Position numbers and translations under genes: made by a program. Positions 10,212-19,282 of a stretch of 50,269 nucleotides of DNA are shown here, in pieces. The stretch comes from Thermoflexales bacterium (lineage in GTDB: Bacteria > Chloroflexota > Anaerolineae > B4-G1 > SLSP01), in NCBI GenBank assembly GCA_007125545.1, contig SLDA01000262.1, forward strand, positions 1 through 50,269, read 5' to 3'. The notes beneath the pieces are model-generated. The model had not been told where the DNA came from. It was given only the letters and a program-made list of their open reading frames with translations, and did not search any database. Every line of letters begins with the position of its first letter. Positions within the stretch are counted from its first letter, which is position 1.

Positions 10212-10976
10212 TCAGCGAGATTCTCCCTCGATAAAACAGACCAGTCCTGCGACGATGCCATTCGCTACCACATCGGGATGTTCCGTCAACAGCGCGCGAT
10301 CATCTAACATAAAACCTGCTTCGATAATGGCAGCGGGAGTATTCGGGTTGATCTCATAGAAAGCGTGGTATCGGGTCATATCATACGTAATCGTGTCTTG
10401 ATCAAAGGGGAGCCCGGTGATGCTACCGTAATGATGCCTGAGGCATTCCACGAACCGATCTTCAGGATGTGGAATGTAGCTGGCTTCCGCACGTGCCACT
10501 TTAAAACCGGTCTTACCTGGCACATTGCAGGAATCTGCATGGATGGAGAGCAGAGCATCAGCTTGATACCCGTTCAGCCGTACGTCGAACTCCTCCAACT
10601 GGTGCACTTGCCAACCGTATCCTGCCAAGAGACGGACAACTCGCTCGGCGACCGCCAAGTTGATCTCGACTTCCGTCAGTCCGTCGGGGCACATAGCTCC
10701 AACATCGCTGCCGGAGTGACCCGCGATGATGCCAATTCGGGGAACGTGCGGGGTAGGTGTGAATTCTGGGGTCGGCGTCGCCGTAGGCACGGGGGTTCCA
10801 AGCTGAATCACGATCACGCTTTCAGCCGGAGTGAGCTCACCGCTCGCATCTGTAGCAATAGCAACAATCGGTACAAGGCCGACCGGAACTGCAAAAGCAG
10901 CCAGGAACGTGACGAGCACGAGTCCCCGCACCAACCATCCGATTGCCCAAGGGTCTGCTTCCGTACCCTCTTTCAT
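10212..10976 (-). CDS. Membrane-anchored N-acetylmuramoyl-L-alanine amidase (Amidase_3)
   Basis: A zinc amidase that cleaves the bond between MurNAc and L-alanine in peptidoglycan. The 254-residue protein has one N-terminal membrane segment (about residues 13-42), a Thr/Pro linker (VPTATPTPEFTPTPH), then the Amidase_3 fold: IIAGHSGSDVGA (first Zn His), TEVEIN (Zn Glu), SIHADS (second Zn His) and AAIIEAGFM (catalytic Glu). The catalytic domain should face outside. SD GGGAGG lies just before the ATG. It is 34 nt downstream of the second alpha/beta hydrolase and may be the last gene of the large signalling operon, although its job looks like ordinary wall remodelling. Confidence 0.92.
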   Translation of the reverse strand: MKEGTEADPWAIGWLVRGLVLVTFLAAFAVPVGLVPIVAIATDASGELTPAESVIVIQLGTPVPTATPTPEFTPTPHVPRIGIIAGHSGSDVGAMCPDGLTEVEINLAVAERVVRLLAGYGWQVHQLEEFDVRLNGYQADALLSIHADSCNVPGKTGFKVARAEASYIPHPEDRFVECLRHHYGSITGLPFDQDTITYDMTRYHAFYEINPNTPAAIIEAGFMLDDRALLTEHPDVVANGIVAGLVCFIEGESR

Positions 10977-11010
10977 ACCCCTCCCATCACATCAAGGCAG
11001 GACTATCCAC

Positions 11011-11799
11011 TTACCGCATGCGGCGTTTCCATTCATCTTTGACCTTTATCTTATCCCAATTGTCGCCATAGGTCAAAAAATCTCGGAGCAAGCGGTTGAA
11101 CTTGCTACTTTCCTCCAGCATAGGGAAATGCTGTGACCCTTCAAACATATAGGCGTACGCATTGTATTCGAGGGTGCTCAGCGCGAACTCATCCGGCGGC
11201 TGAATGATCGTATCTTCCTGTCCACTCACAAGGAGCACCGGAACGTCCAAGCTTTGCACGGCACCAAGCACGTTCTGGCTGAGGATCGAGCGCACGCTCT
11301 GGACGACTGCCTCTCCATCCGTCTTGCCCGCCTCGAGATCTACTTCTTCATAGGATTTGAGCCGTCGGCCCAAAATAGCCCGGGCGGGATTTGCTCCACC
11401 GGCAAATGTGCTGAGGGGACGCGCGATATTCGCCGCAGAGAATGGCATATTGACCGTCATTATCTGCTCCACACGATCGGTGTGGGTGAGGGCGAAATAG
11501 ACGGCGACCACCGCACCAAGTCCATGCCCGATGATAGGCAATCGATTGAGCCCCATATGGTCCAGGAAGAGCTCAACCTGTGCGACATACCCAGACAAAC
11601 TGTAGCGCGCCCGGATTTTGTCCGAATCACCAAATCCCCAGAAGTCCACGGCATAAGCACGATAGGACGATGACATATCCACCATCGTCGGAACCCAGTA
11701 CCGCCACGAACCCAGCCAGTCGTGGAGGAAAAGTAAAGGTTTACCCCTTCCCAGGGCTTCGTAATGCACGAGGCTGCTGTCGAGTATAACTGCGCTCAT
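11011..11799 (-). CDS. Alpha/beta hydrolase homologue lacking the nucleophile serine
   Basis: A 262-residue alpha/beta-fold protein, paralogous to the gene at 21189-21980 (shared VHYE..GRGKP start, HDWLGSWRYW versus HCWLGSWNYW, VDFWGFG versus LDFWGFG, HFPMLEE versus HFPMLDE). At the nucleophile elbow it reads IIGHGLGAVV, so the serine of GHSxG is glycine (codon GGA). The acid (SGQEDTII) and histidine (GSQHFPML) positions remain. It is therefore probably not an ordinary serine hydrolase and could be a binding or sensing protein, as known for some alpha/beta-fold receptors. The C terminus is extended and very basic (KIKVKDEWKRRMR). It follows the response regulator by 27 nt. No clear Shine-Dalgarno sequence. 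Confidence 0.88.
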   Translation of the reverse strand: MSAVILDSSLVHYEALGRGKPLLFLHDWLGSWRYWVPTMVDMSSSYRAYAVDFWGFGDSDKIRARYSLSGYVAQVELFLDHMGLNRLPIIGHGLGAVVAVYFALTHTDRVEQIMTVNMPFSAANIARPLSTFAGGANPARAILGRRLKSYEEVDLEAGKTDGEAVVQSVRSILSQNVLGAVQSLDVPVLLVSGQEDTIIQPPDEFALSTLEYNAYAYMFEGSQHFPMLEESSKFNRLLRDFLTYGDNWDKIKVKDEWKRRMR

Positions 11800-11826
11800 T
11801 GACGTATGTGGGTTACAGCACCCAAC

Positions 11827-12204
11827 TCAAGCTTTCCCCATCTCCGCTAAGACTTGTCGCACGCGTTCGATCAGCTCATCCGGCGCAAAAGGCTTGAGTA
11901 TGTACTCTACAGCTCCGACCCCCAAACCTTCCTGAATCTCACTCTCCTGTCCTTTGGCGGAGAGGAAAATAATAGGGGTATCCTTTGTCTCGGGTAGAGA
12001 CTTGAGAGCTTCGCATGCCTGGTATCCCGTCATCCTTGGCATACGGACGTCCATAAGTATCAGATCGGGATTCAAGGATGGAGCCAGCTCGACCGCTTCC
12101 ACGCCATTGGAGGCGACGTGCACTTCAAAACCTGCAAACTGGAGCGTAAACGAGATCAGGTCCCGAATATCGCGTTCATCCTCAGCAACCAGAATTCTGG
12201 CCAT
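11827..12204 (-). CDS. Single-domain response regulator (CheY-like)
   Basis: A stand-alone receiver domain of 125 residues. It has the acidic pocket (VAEDERD), phospho-acceptor Asp in LILMDVRMPRMTG, the Thr/Ser switch in IIFLSAKG, and Lys in ILKPFAP, so it should be phosphorylatable. There is no output domain. The ATG at 12204 has SD AAGGAG 8 nt upstream; a slightly longer frame to 12237 lies inside the kinase gene. It begins 1 nt after the kinase stop and is the natural phosphotransfer partner, since both receivers fused to that kinase are degenerate. Confidence 0.94.
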   Translation of the reverse strand: MARILVAEDERDIRDLISFTLQFAGFEVHVASNGVEAVELAPSLNPDLILMDVRMPRMTGYQACEALKSLPETKDTPIIFLSAKGQESEIQEGLGVGAVEYILKPFAPDELIERVRQVLAEMGKA

Positions 12205-12205
12205 T

Positions 12206-15200
12206 CTACGACTCCTTCTCCACAGTATCCGCACCAAAGAAAGCAGATATACCCATCATCAACTCTTGAGTCTCGGAAACAAAGTGGACTCCTCCGAAGC
12301 CTTGTAACTTCTCGCGAACTTGCCCACCGTCCATCCCCGTGCCCCCGGCCAAGGCCGAGATCACGACCACCGGGATATCAGCCGTGCGCGCATCCCGACG
12401 CAAGCGATCCAGAAACTCACCGCCATCGATGTCCGAGGTACCCAAAACCAGCACCAATGCCGCCGGCTGTAGATCGCGGGCAAAACGGAGAGCTTGCTCA
12501 CTGCGCAACGTCGTGCGCACGGCAATCCCAGCTTGCTGTAATGAAGACCGAAGCCGGCCGAGGGCCTCACGGTCGCCTCCAACCGCCACAACCGTTTCAT
12601 GCCGCTGCAGCGTGCGCTGGACTACCCTCACCACCTGAGGTGCACTAAGCGGCTTGGTCAGGTAATCGAGTGCCCCCAGCGCCATCCCTCGTTCACGGTC
12701 GGCAAGGACGGACACGATCGCGACAGGAATGTCAGCGGTCTCGGGGTCGCGTTTGAGCAATTGCAGTACCTCCAGCCCATCCAAGTCCGGGAGACGCATT
12801 TCAAGAGAGATGAAATCTGGTAGCTTCTGCCGCGCCAACCGAAGAGCAGCCTCACCGGAGCTTACGGTCAGCACCTTCATCCCCTCAGCCTCGAGGGCAA
12901 CCCGCAGGAGTTGTCCGAATTCGGCATCGGCATCCACCACAAGAATTGTGGGTGCAGAGACGGAGAACGTGCAGGGTGGCAGATCCCCAACATCCGCGGT
13001 CGGTTCTCCTGCAGCCAGCGGCAGCGAGAAGGTGAAAATACTACCCTCCCCCAACTCACTCTCTAGCCAGATGCTGCCACCGTGCATCTGAATCAGGGAG
13101 AGCGATATAGCAAGCCCTAACCCCGTACCCGACACCTCGTATACTGCGGGGTCATCTTCCACCCGAGAGAACCGCTCGAAGATCCTTTTCTGATTCTCAG
13201 GTGCAATGCCGATGCCCGTATCTGCGATCGCTATATGCATCATGCCCGCGCGCACATAGGCATAGATTGTGATATCGCCCCCGATCGGCGTGTACTTGTA
13301 AGCGTTGCTGACCAGGTTGGTCAGGATCTGAGCCAGCCGGTCCGGGTCACAGAATACCTGAGGCAACTGGCTCGGCAAAACAGTCGCCAATGTCTGATTT
13401 TTCTCCTTGATTTTCGGTTGCACCAAGTCCATGATCTGGCTAATGAGCGCCTCAACGGATTGGGGTCTACACAAAAGCTCGATCCGACCCTGCTCGATCC
13501 GCGAGATATCGAGCAGATCGTTGACGAGATTTGTTAGCCGGTCTGCGTTCGTCTTGACCTTCTTCAAGAACTCGGCCTGCATCGGCGGAAGCTGGCCCAC
13601 CGCACCGTGGATCATCAGGTCAACATAGCCCACAATAGAGGTCATCGGGGTACGCAATTCGTGAGAGACCGTGGAGACAAAATCACTCTTGGCCCGGTCG
13701 GCTTCGATCTCTACGGTGATATCCCTAAACACGGATACCACACCCAAAAACTCCCTGGTCTCGGAGACCACCGGCGAGAGATGAATGCTCACGAATCGTC
13801 GTCCCACTTCCAGTCGATGTGCCAGGTAGGTCTCTGTCCCATGATGCTGAGGTTTATCACGCCAGACTGCAACCTGAGTCATCCATTCGTGTGTCTCACA
13901 CCCATATAATCCGAAAATCTCATCCTGCGAGCGCCCCAACGCCTGTTCTCTGGCAATGGACAGGATTCGCTCCGCCGCCACATTGAAAAGGATGATGCGT
14001 CCCGAGGCGTCAGCCACCATCACCCCGTCGGCGATGCCCTCAAGGATGGCTTCAGTCTTGGCAGCATCGATCTGCTGCACCCGGAGCATCGTCCCGAGAC
14101 GTTCAGCCTGCTCTCGAATCAACCGGTAGAGCTCCGCGTTGTTGAGAGCGTTGCCTAACTGCACCGCTGCGGCTTCAACGAGCCGCAACTGGGTCTCATC
14201 AAACACATCGACGACGGGTGATTGCAGCAGGATCACGCCCACGGATTCCCCACCACCACCCAGAATGGGAACCGCCATAACCGAGCGGGTCGTTTCATCG
14301 CACTCCAGCGCTAGCCGACCCTCTTTCAGTACGTCGGGGATGATGAGCGGTTCTCGCGTCTGCAAAACAGATCCAACGAGACCTTCACGGCGACCGGAGG
14401 GAACCACCTCTCCGCCCGGCGGGATCGGTTGCGTATGACCGATTGCTGCTCGATATAAGAGCTGCCCGGTATTATGATCCAGCAGAATGACGGCGCTACG
14501 CGACGCGCGTACGGCGCGCTGAAGCAATATCAAGGCTTGGCTCAGGACCCGGTCCATATCAAGACTTGCCACAAGTTCTGAAGCGATGCGGTACAGAATC
14601 TCCGACCGGTCCCGTTGGAACCGCAGCCGTTCAAGCGCTTCGCCTAACTCCTGCGTTCGATCGGCTACGTGCCTTTCCAATTCCTCGTTGAACCGTTTAA
14701 CCTCCTCAAAGAGACGCACGTTGTCCACAGCGACAGCGACCTGATCGGCCAACGCCGTGAGCGTCGCAACCTCCGCCGGAGAGAAGTCACCCGGCTCTTT
14801 ACGGTCTGCAGTGAGCACACCAACCGTCCTTCCCTCAACGCCGAGTGGAACCGCGACGGCGGATCCGACCGGGACACGCCAACCTGCATATCGCTTATCC
14901 TCAGGCGCGTTTTCCACTACTAGGGGCATAGCAGTGCGAACCACATCGCCGATAAATCCCATACTTTTGCTTACAGGGAAATCCGTGACGTAATCTAGCG
15001 TATACCCTGAAGAAGCCATCGGTGTGAACTGATCCCCACTGTTTTCAGCGAGAAAAATCGTCGAGTAGTCATAGCCAAGCAAATTCGTTACCGACTGGAC
15101 CACGGTATTGAGAACCAGAGGCAAATCGAGCTTGGTGGCAATTGACCGGCTCAGTTCGTTGAAGAGCTGCAGCGTCGACACCTGTCGACGCAAGTCCTCG

Positions 15201-17272
15201 ACCAGCCGGTGATTCTCAATCGCTTGCGACACCTGGGCTGCGAAGACCTCTACGACCTCGGCGGTTAGGGCCGTCGGCGCAAGTCCATCTTGCGGCATAT
15301 CCACCGACATAATCCCGATTGTATTGCCTCCGCTGTCTTTGAGGACAACGAAGAAGAAGTCCTCCAAATGCCACCGGTTGGGCTTATCGCTTGCGACGGG
15401 TAACTCGTGGACAAAGACATCCAAGTCATTTGTCAATGCGCGATGTTGCTCGGGAATATAATAGCACTGACCCATGCGGAACTGCTCCTGGCAGAGGCGC
15501 CGTACTCGCTCCCAGGGCAAGCGAAACTCTTTCCGCTTTTCGAGTTCCACCAAGGGCATGCCCGCCCCCGCCACACGCCGCAGATAATTGCCCTCGAGCA
15601 CACTTATCAGCACGACATCAAATCGCGTGCCCTCCTGAACTGCATAGGACACATCCGACAGAATATCCCCAAGAGAGCGGTCGGAACGCACGGTACGACT
15701 GATCTCCAACAACAGCGACATCTGCTCTGCCCGGCGGTGCATCAATTCGCCGCGGCGTAGTTGCTCCTGATAGCGTTGTGCATTCCCCACAGCCAAGGCC
15801 GTTTGGCCTGCCAAGCCTTCAAGGAACTCGACCGCGGCGGGCCCAAAAGCACTGACCCTGCGCGACTGGAGCAGAATCGCAGCCGCCATCCGCTGCTCAT
15901 AGAAGACAGGAACCATCACAAACGACTGGGCGCCGAGTAACCCGCACTCATTGTCGTCAGATTCCCTGTCCCCTTTCCAGTGAATATCGGTCTCGGACGT
16001 TGTTTGCTCGAACTGAAGCCATCTGGACAAGTGAGACTCCGGATTGGCCACAGCAGCTTCTGCAGCCGTCAATTCCGTGGCCGTATAGCCTCGCGATGCT
16101 CGAATTCGGCGAGAGTCCTCCAGCATAATGACAAAGCCGGCATCCGCCTCGGCATTCCTAATGCCTTCCTCCAGTACAACATTCAGGATACGATCGAGAT
16201 CAATAGTAGAGGTAATTTCGCGCGTGACGCGTTGCAGCGCTTCCAGAGCGGCAAAGCGCCTGCGGAGCTCGGCATCCGTCCGAGTATACAACCGGGCATT
16301 CTCGATGGCAGAAGCAGCCTGCGCGGCGAATAATTCCGTCAGTTCCCGATGGTGAGATGAAAAACGGGCCGGTTCCGCCGCCACGATCTCCAGAGTGCCG
16401 ACCAGTTGATTTCGAGCCATCAACGGAATGCCCAAGTACGAACGTGCCCGCGCGGCAAGTGTATGACCCGCCGGATAGATCATCCCGTCCGATGCGAGAT
16501 CCGCGATCAAAAGTGAGCTGTGATGCCGCACCAACCATCCAGATAGTCCTTCATCCGTCCCGTAGACGGCGTCGACGGAATCAGGACGATGGCTCAGCAC
16601 CTCGCTCGCGCGGTAGGCGCGTCGCACCAGAAGGTCTCGCTGAGAATCGTAGAGCGTGATCTCACCTTCGTCATAGGGGACCAAGGTATTCAACGCTTGC
16701 AGGACCTCGTCCAGGGTATCCTGCAGTTCGAGCGACTCATTGATTGTACGCCCTAAATAGTGTAGCGTTTCCAGTTCTCGAACCCGTTGGGCACGCGCCT
16801 GATTTATGCGATCTTGTCGGATAAGACTTGTAGCAGTCAAGCGGGCCATTTCGCTTATAAACAGTCCGGCATCCCAATCTGTAGCCTCGAACGGCCCCTG
16901 CGACCGCCGGAGCACAAGCCATCCCGCCCATGGATCGACCGTGATCGGTAGAAAGAGAAAATGCTGCGCCGTCTGAGGCGCCGTCTGAGGCGCCGTCCGA
17001 GATACCGGATCGGGCCGTGGCGTTAATGTCAAGCCCTTCGGCTCAATGGGAAACGCCGCTTTCGTCAGCGCCAGATTGAAGTCGCCGAAATCGTTGCTAC
17101 CGTTGCCCCCATAGCGCAGGACTTGAGCTTGGGGCGCAGACCAGATCCAGGCACCATCTTCTGCCCGGAGAAATCGCACAGCCAACGTCAACACCTCCGA
17201 CCACACCTCGTCGAGATGAGAAGCGGAGCCTAACTGCTGCTCAATGCCGGCTAACTCCGTCAGATGCGCCAA
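12206..17272 (-). CDS. Giant hybrid histidine kinase: six GAF, PAS, HisKA-HATPase, two degenerate receivers
   Basis: A 1688-residue soluble sensor kinase without membrane segments. Approximate layout: GAF domains at 20-155, 175-330, 345-510, 525-690, 705-860 and 905-1060, separated by short helices; PAS 1075-1190; HisKA with phospho-His in FVSTVSHELRTPMTS near 1203; HATPase_c 1310-1425 with N box (NLVSNAYKYTP), ADTGIGI, FERFSR and GTGLGLAIS; receivers at 1440-1560 and 1565-1680. Receiver 1 has Glu for the phospho-Asp (FISLEMRLPDLDG, codon GAA) but keeps Lys in LTKP. Receiver 2 has a hydrophobic residue there (LVLVLGTSDIDG) and no KP motif. The kinase itself looks active, and the response regulator immediately downstream is intact. 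The start is TTG with AAGGGG 5 nt upstream; an in-frame stop lies just before. GAF boundaries are by eye. Confidence 0.93.
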   Translation of the reverse strand: MAHLTELAGIEQQLGSASHLDEVWSEVLTLAVRFLRAEDGAWIWSAPQAQVLRYGGNGSNDFGDFNLALTKAAFPIEPKGLTLTPRPDPVSRTAPQTAPQTAQHFLFLPITVDPWAGWLVLRRSQGPFEATDWDAGLFISEMARLTATSLIRQDRINQARAQRVRELETLHYLGRTINESLELQDTLDEVLQALNTLVPYDEGEITLYDSQRDLLVRRAYRASEVLSHRPDSVDAVYGTDEGLSGWLVRHHSSLLIADLASDGMIYPAGHTLAARARSYLGIPLMARNQLVGTLEIVAAEPARFSSHHRELTELFAAQAASAIENARLYTRTDAELRRRFAALEALQRVTREITSTIDLDRILNVVLEEGIRNAEADAGFVIMLEDSRRIRASRGYTATELTAAEAAVANPESHLSRWLQFEQTTSETDIHWKGDRESDDNECGLLGAQSFVMVPVFYEQRMAAAILLQSRRVSAFGPAAVEFLEGLAGQTALAVGNAQRYQEQLRRGELMHRRAEQMSLLLEISRTVRSDRSLGDILSDVSYAVQEGTRFDVVLISVLEGNYLRRVAGAGMPLVELEKRKEFRLPWERVRRLCQEQFRMGQCYYIPEQHRALTNDLDVFVHELPVASDKPNRWHLEDFFFVVLKDSGGNTIGIMSVDMPQDGLAPTALTAEVVEVFAAQVSQAIENHRLVEDLRRQVSTLQLFNELSRSIATKLDLPLVLNTVVQSVTNLLGYDYSTIFLAENSGDQFTPMASSGYTLDYVTDFPVSKSMGFIGDVVRTAMPLVVENAPEDKRYAGWRVPVGSAVAVPLGVEGRTVGVLTADRKEPGDFSPAEVATLTALADQVAVAVDNVRLFEEVKRFNEELERHVADRTQELGEALERLRFQRDRSEILYRIASELVASLDMDRVLSQALILLQRAVRASRSAVILLDHNTGQLLYRAAIGHTQPIPPGGEVVPSGRREGLVGSVLQTREPLIIPDVLKEGRLALECDETTRSVMAVPILGGGGESVGVILLQSPVVDVFDETQLRLVEAAAVQLGNALNNAELYRLIREQAERLGTMLRVQQIDAAKTEAILEGIADGVMVADASGRIILFNVAAERILSIAREQALGRSQDEIFGLYGCETHEWMTQVAVWRDKPQHHGTETYLAHRLEVGRRFVSIHLSPVVSETREFLGVVSVFRDITVEIEADRAKSDFVSTVSHELRTPMTSIVGYVDLMIHGAVGQLPPMQAEFLKKVKTNADRLTNLVNDLLDISRIEQGRIELLCRPQSVEALISQIMDLVQPKIKEKNQTLATVLPSQLPQVFCDPDRLAQILTNLVSNAYKYTPIGGDITIYAYVRAGMMHIAIADTGIGIAPENQKRIFERFSRVEDDPAVYEVSGTGLGLAISLSLIQMHGGSIWLESELGEGSIFTFSLPLAAGEPTADVGDLPPCTFSVSAPTILVVDADAEFGQLLRVALEAEGMKVLTVSSGEAALRLARQKLPDFISLEMRLPDLDGLEVLQLLKRDPETADIPVAIVSVLADRERGMALGALDYLTKPLSAPQVVRVVQRTLQRHETVVAVGGDREALGRLRSSLQQAGIAVRTTLRSEQALRFARDLQPAALVLVLGTSDIDGGEFLDRLRRDARTADIPVVVISALAGGTGMDGGQVREKLQGFGGVHFVSETQELMMGISAFFGADTVEKES

Positions 17273-17307
17273 TGTAACCCCTTACTCAGTTAAGTGACCC
17301 CGTTGAC

Positions 17308-18198
17308 CTAGCTAATGCCCCGCCGCCGTGCCTCGGCGGCCGCTTCAGTGATTTCTCGAATATCGGTGAAGGGGCCATCGGCGGATCTCAATGTCCCGAC
17401 CGCCAAGTTCATAAGTGGAGCCTGCAAGGCATTATCCTCATCATCCTTCACAACCAGATATCCCTGCATTCGACTTATGAAATCATAATGGGTTCCCACG
17501 TCGTCATTGAACTGCTTAACGATCTCGTCGCGAAGGGGACCTACTCTATCAGCCTCACTGATCACGATAAAATCGTTGCCGCCGATGTGTCCGACAAAGT
17601 CACCGGGCGTGCCACGTTCCTCCACGGCATGGTTGAGAACCATACCCGTGAAACGCAGCACGTCTTCGCCTGCCACAAATCCGTAAGCTTCATTGAAGTC
17701 ATCCAGCCCGCGAATCCCAAGGTAGATAATGCCCCAGTCTTCTCTCAGCATAAGCTCACGCAGTTGCTGCTCAATCAAGCGCCCACTTGCCAAGCCGGTA
17801 CTGGGACTGGTCAAACTGGCGATCTCGGCACTCTTAATCGTGTTCCGCACACGCAAGCGCAGCTCTTCGACATCAAAGGGCTTCGTAATATAATCGTCCG
17901 CGCCCAACTCAAGCCCATGGATCTTGTCGCTCCGCTCATCCCTCTGAGTAAGGAAAATGATCGGGATATGACTCGTACGCAGGTTCGTCCGCAGCCTCCG
18001 GCACACCTCATACCCATCGAGGTCAGGAAGCATGATATCGAGCACAATCACATTGGGCATTTTCTGACGTGCCAAATCGAGCGCCACACCTCCTCGCAGC
18101 GCAACATGCACCTCATATCCCTGCGACTTGAAGTAAAGCTGCAGCATATTGGAGATATCGGCATCATCTTCTACTACCAGGATGCGACCCTCGCTCAT
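17308..18198 (-). CDS. Response regulator with divergent GGDEF-like output domain
   Basis: A 296-residue protein. The N-terminal receiver (1-120) is complete: VVEDDAD pocket, phospho-Asp in VIVLDIMLPDLDG, Lys in ITKPFD. The C-terminal half (about 135-290) has diguanylate-cyclase-like landmarks (TGLASGRLIEQQL, YGFVAGEDVLRFTG), but the signature loop reads GHIGGNDFIVIS, so GG[D/E][D/E]F has become GGNDF. Loss of the first acidic residue makes c-di-GMP synthesis doubtful; GTP binding or a purely structural role is possible. Its ATG overlaps the stop of the AAR-like gene (ATGA), with SD AGGAGG 7 nt upstream, and the giant kinase follows 35 nt downstream. Confidence 0.88.
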   Translation of the reverse strand: MSEGRILVVEDDADISNMLQLYFKSQGYEVHVALRGGVALDLARQKMPNVIVLDIMLPDLDGYEVCRRLRTNLRTSHIPIIFLTQRDERSDKIHGLELGADDYITKPFDVEELRLRVRNTIKSAEIASLTSPSTGLASGRLIEQQLRELMLREDWGIIYLGIRGLDDFNEAYGFVAGEDVLRFTGMVLNHAVEERGTPGDFVGHIGGNDFIVISEADRVGPLRDEIVKQFNDDVGTHYDFISRMQGYLVVKDDEDNALQAPLMNLAVGTLRSADGPFTDIREITEAAAEARRRGIS

Positions 18199-19280
18199 CC
18201 CATTCCTCCTGCGTAGGCTTGCGCCCTCACCTTCTGGATCACAATGTCATCAAGTTTCTGCTCATAGCTCCGCAGAGCTGCCAACGAGAACCCATGTCTG
18301 GTGGCGATAGCCTCGATGCGCCGGATGTTCGTCAGCGGAATATCCTTGCCCAACGAGTAATCCTCGAAGAGCCCTTCAAAGGTTAAGGCCATTGTCTCAG
18401 CCATACATCCATAGGTCATCCCTGCCGGAAGACCGTAGTCAAATCCAAAATCGACCGCTCCAGGAACTCTGACCAGCCCCCCGTCGATAACCAGCACGTC
18501 CTGTCTTTGCCGGCTCGTCTGCCACGACACATCACGTGGGCGAGAGACATCGCAGACTATGGCACCACGCTTCAGTATGTCGGGCGTTACTAGAGCACCA
18601 CCCGAGCTTGTGACGGTCACAACCACATCAGCCGTCTGGATCTCGTCCACATCGGTTGTCAGGGAAATGTTTGCGTTTCCTGCAGCGGTCACCGCCGCCG
18701 CGGTGACCTGCAGGCGCGCAAGATCGCGTCCCACAAGCAGCATATTCCCGCTTCGGGGCGCGAGTAGTTGCGACACCGCACGACCAATAGCTCCTGATGC
18801 ACCGACCACCGCAACCTGGGCAGAGCCAAGATCGAGGCCCATACGAAGCACCGCCTCAATCGTGGCCTCCACAGAGACGGCTACTGTATAACTATCACCG
18901 CTTGTGACCCCGATATCAAGCTCGCGAGCGATGGTCAAACCCCCGTCACCGACGACCGAGGTATACGCCCCGAGACCGAGCATCTTTGCACCCAGACGCT
19001 CTGCGAGGTGGCCGGCAGCAATGATTTTGCGATAGACCTCCGCGGGCGGAAGCTCCAGCATGCGGCGTGCTGTATAGGGGACGGCAATCAACCAGCCCTC
19101 AATCTCTTTCCCTGTGGCGATCGAGCGCGCTCCTGTGATCCGCGAAAGCTCAACCGGGGGCCAGAATTGTGACAAAAAGTGAATGGCCGATTCCGGCAGC
19201 ACCCTACCGAGAAGCGGGTACTTGCGTGACACATCGCGCTTGGGATCGAGGGGGTGAATGATGAACGCAAAGGAGTCCAT
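18195..19280 (-). CDS. Long-chain acyl-(ACP/CoA) reductase homologue, cyanobacterial AAR type
   Basis: A 361-residue NAD(P)-dependent protein resembling cyanobacterial fatty acyl-ACP reductase, which makes fatty aldehydes from acyl-ACP. Landmarks, compared from memory: LGLGAYTSVV (AAR ALGGFTSII) at 101-110, TSGDSYTVAV at 126-135, Rossmann loop VAVVGASGAIGRAVS at 156-170, and GCMAETMALTFEGLF (AAR ACFAEAMLLEFEG) at 291-305. Cys292 aligns with the Cys reported to carry the acyl-enzyme in AAR (Cys294 in Synechococcus). No aldehyde-deformylating oxygenase gene is in the window. I chose the ATG at 19280, 2 nt after the preceding stop, because family similarity starts there; a longer frame to 19355 lies inside the neighbour. 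Substrate (ACP or CoA thioester) and product (aldehyde or alcohol) are inferred. Confidence 0.78.
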   Translation of the reverse strand: MDSFAFIIHPLDPKRDVSRKYPLLGRVLPESAIHFLSQFWPPVELSRITGARSIATGKEIEGWLIAVPYTARRMLELPPAEVYRKIIAAGHLAERLGAKMLGLGAYTSVVGDGGLTIARELDIGVTSGDSYTVAVSVEATIEAVLRMGLDLGSAQVAVVGASGAIGRAVSQLLAPRSGNMLLVGRDLARLQVTAAAVTAAGNANISLTTDVDEIQTADVVVTVTSSGGALVTPDILKRGAIVCDVSRPRDVSWQTSRQRQDVLVIDGGLVRVPGAVDFGFDYGLPAGMTYGCMAETMALTFEGLFEDYSLGKDIPLTNIRRIEAIATRHGFSLAALRSYEQKLDDIVIQKVRAQAYAGGMG

Positions 19281-19282
19281 AG

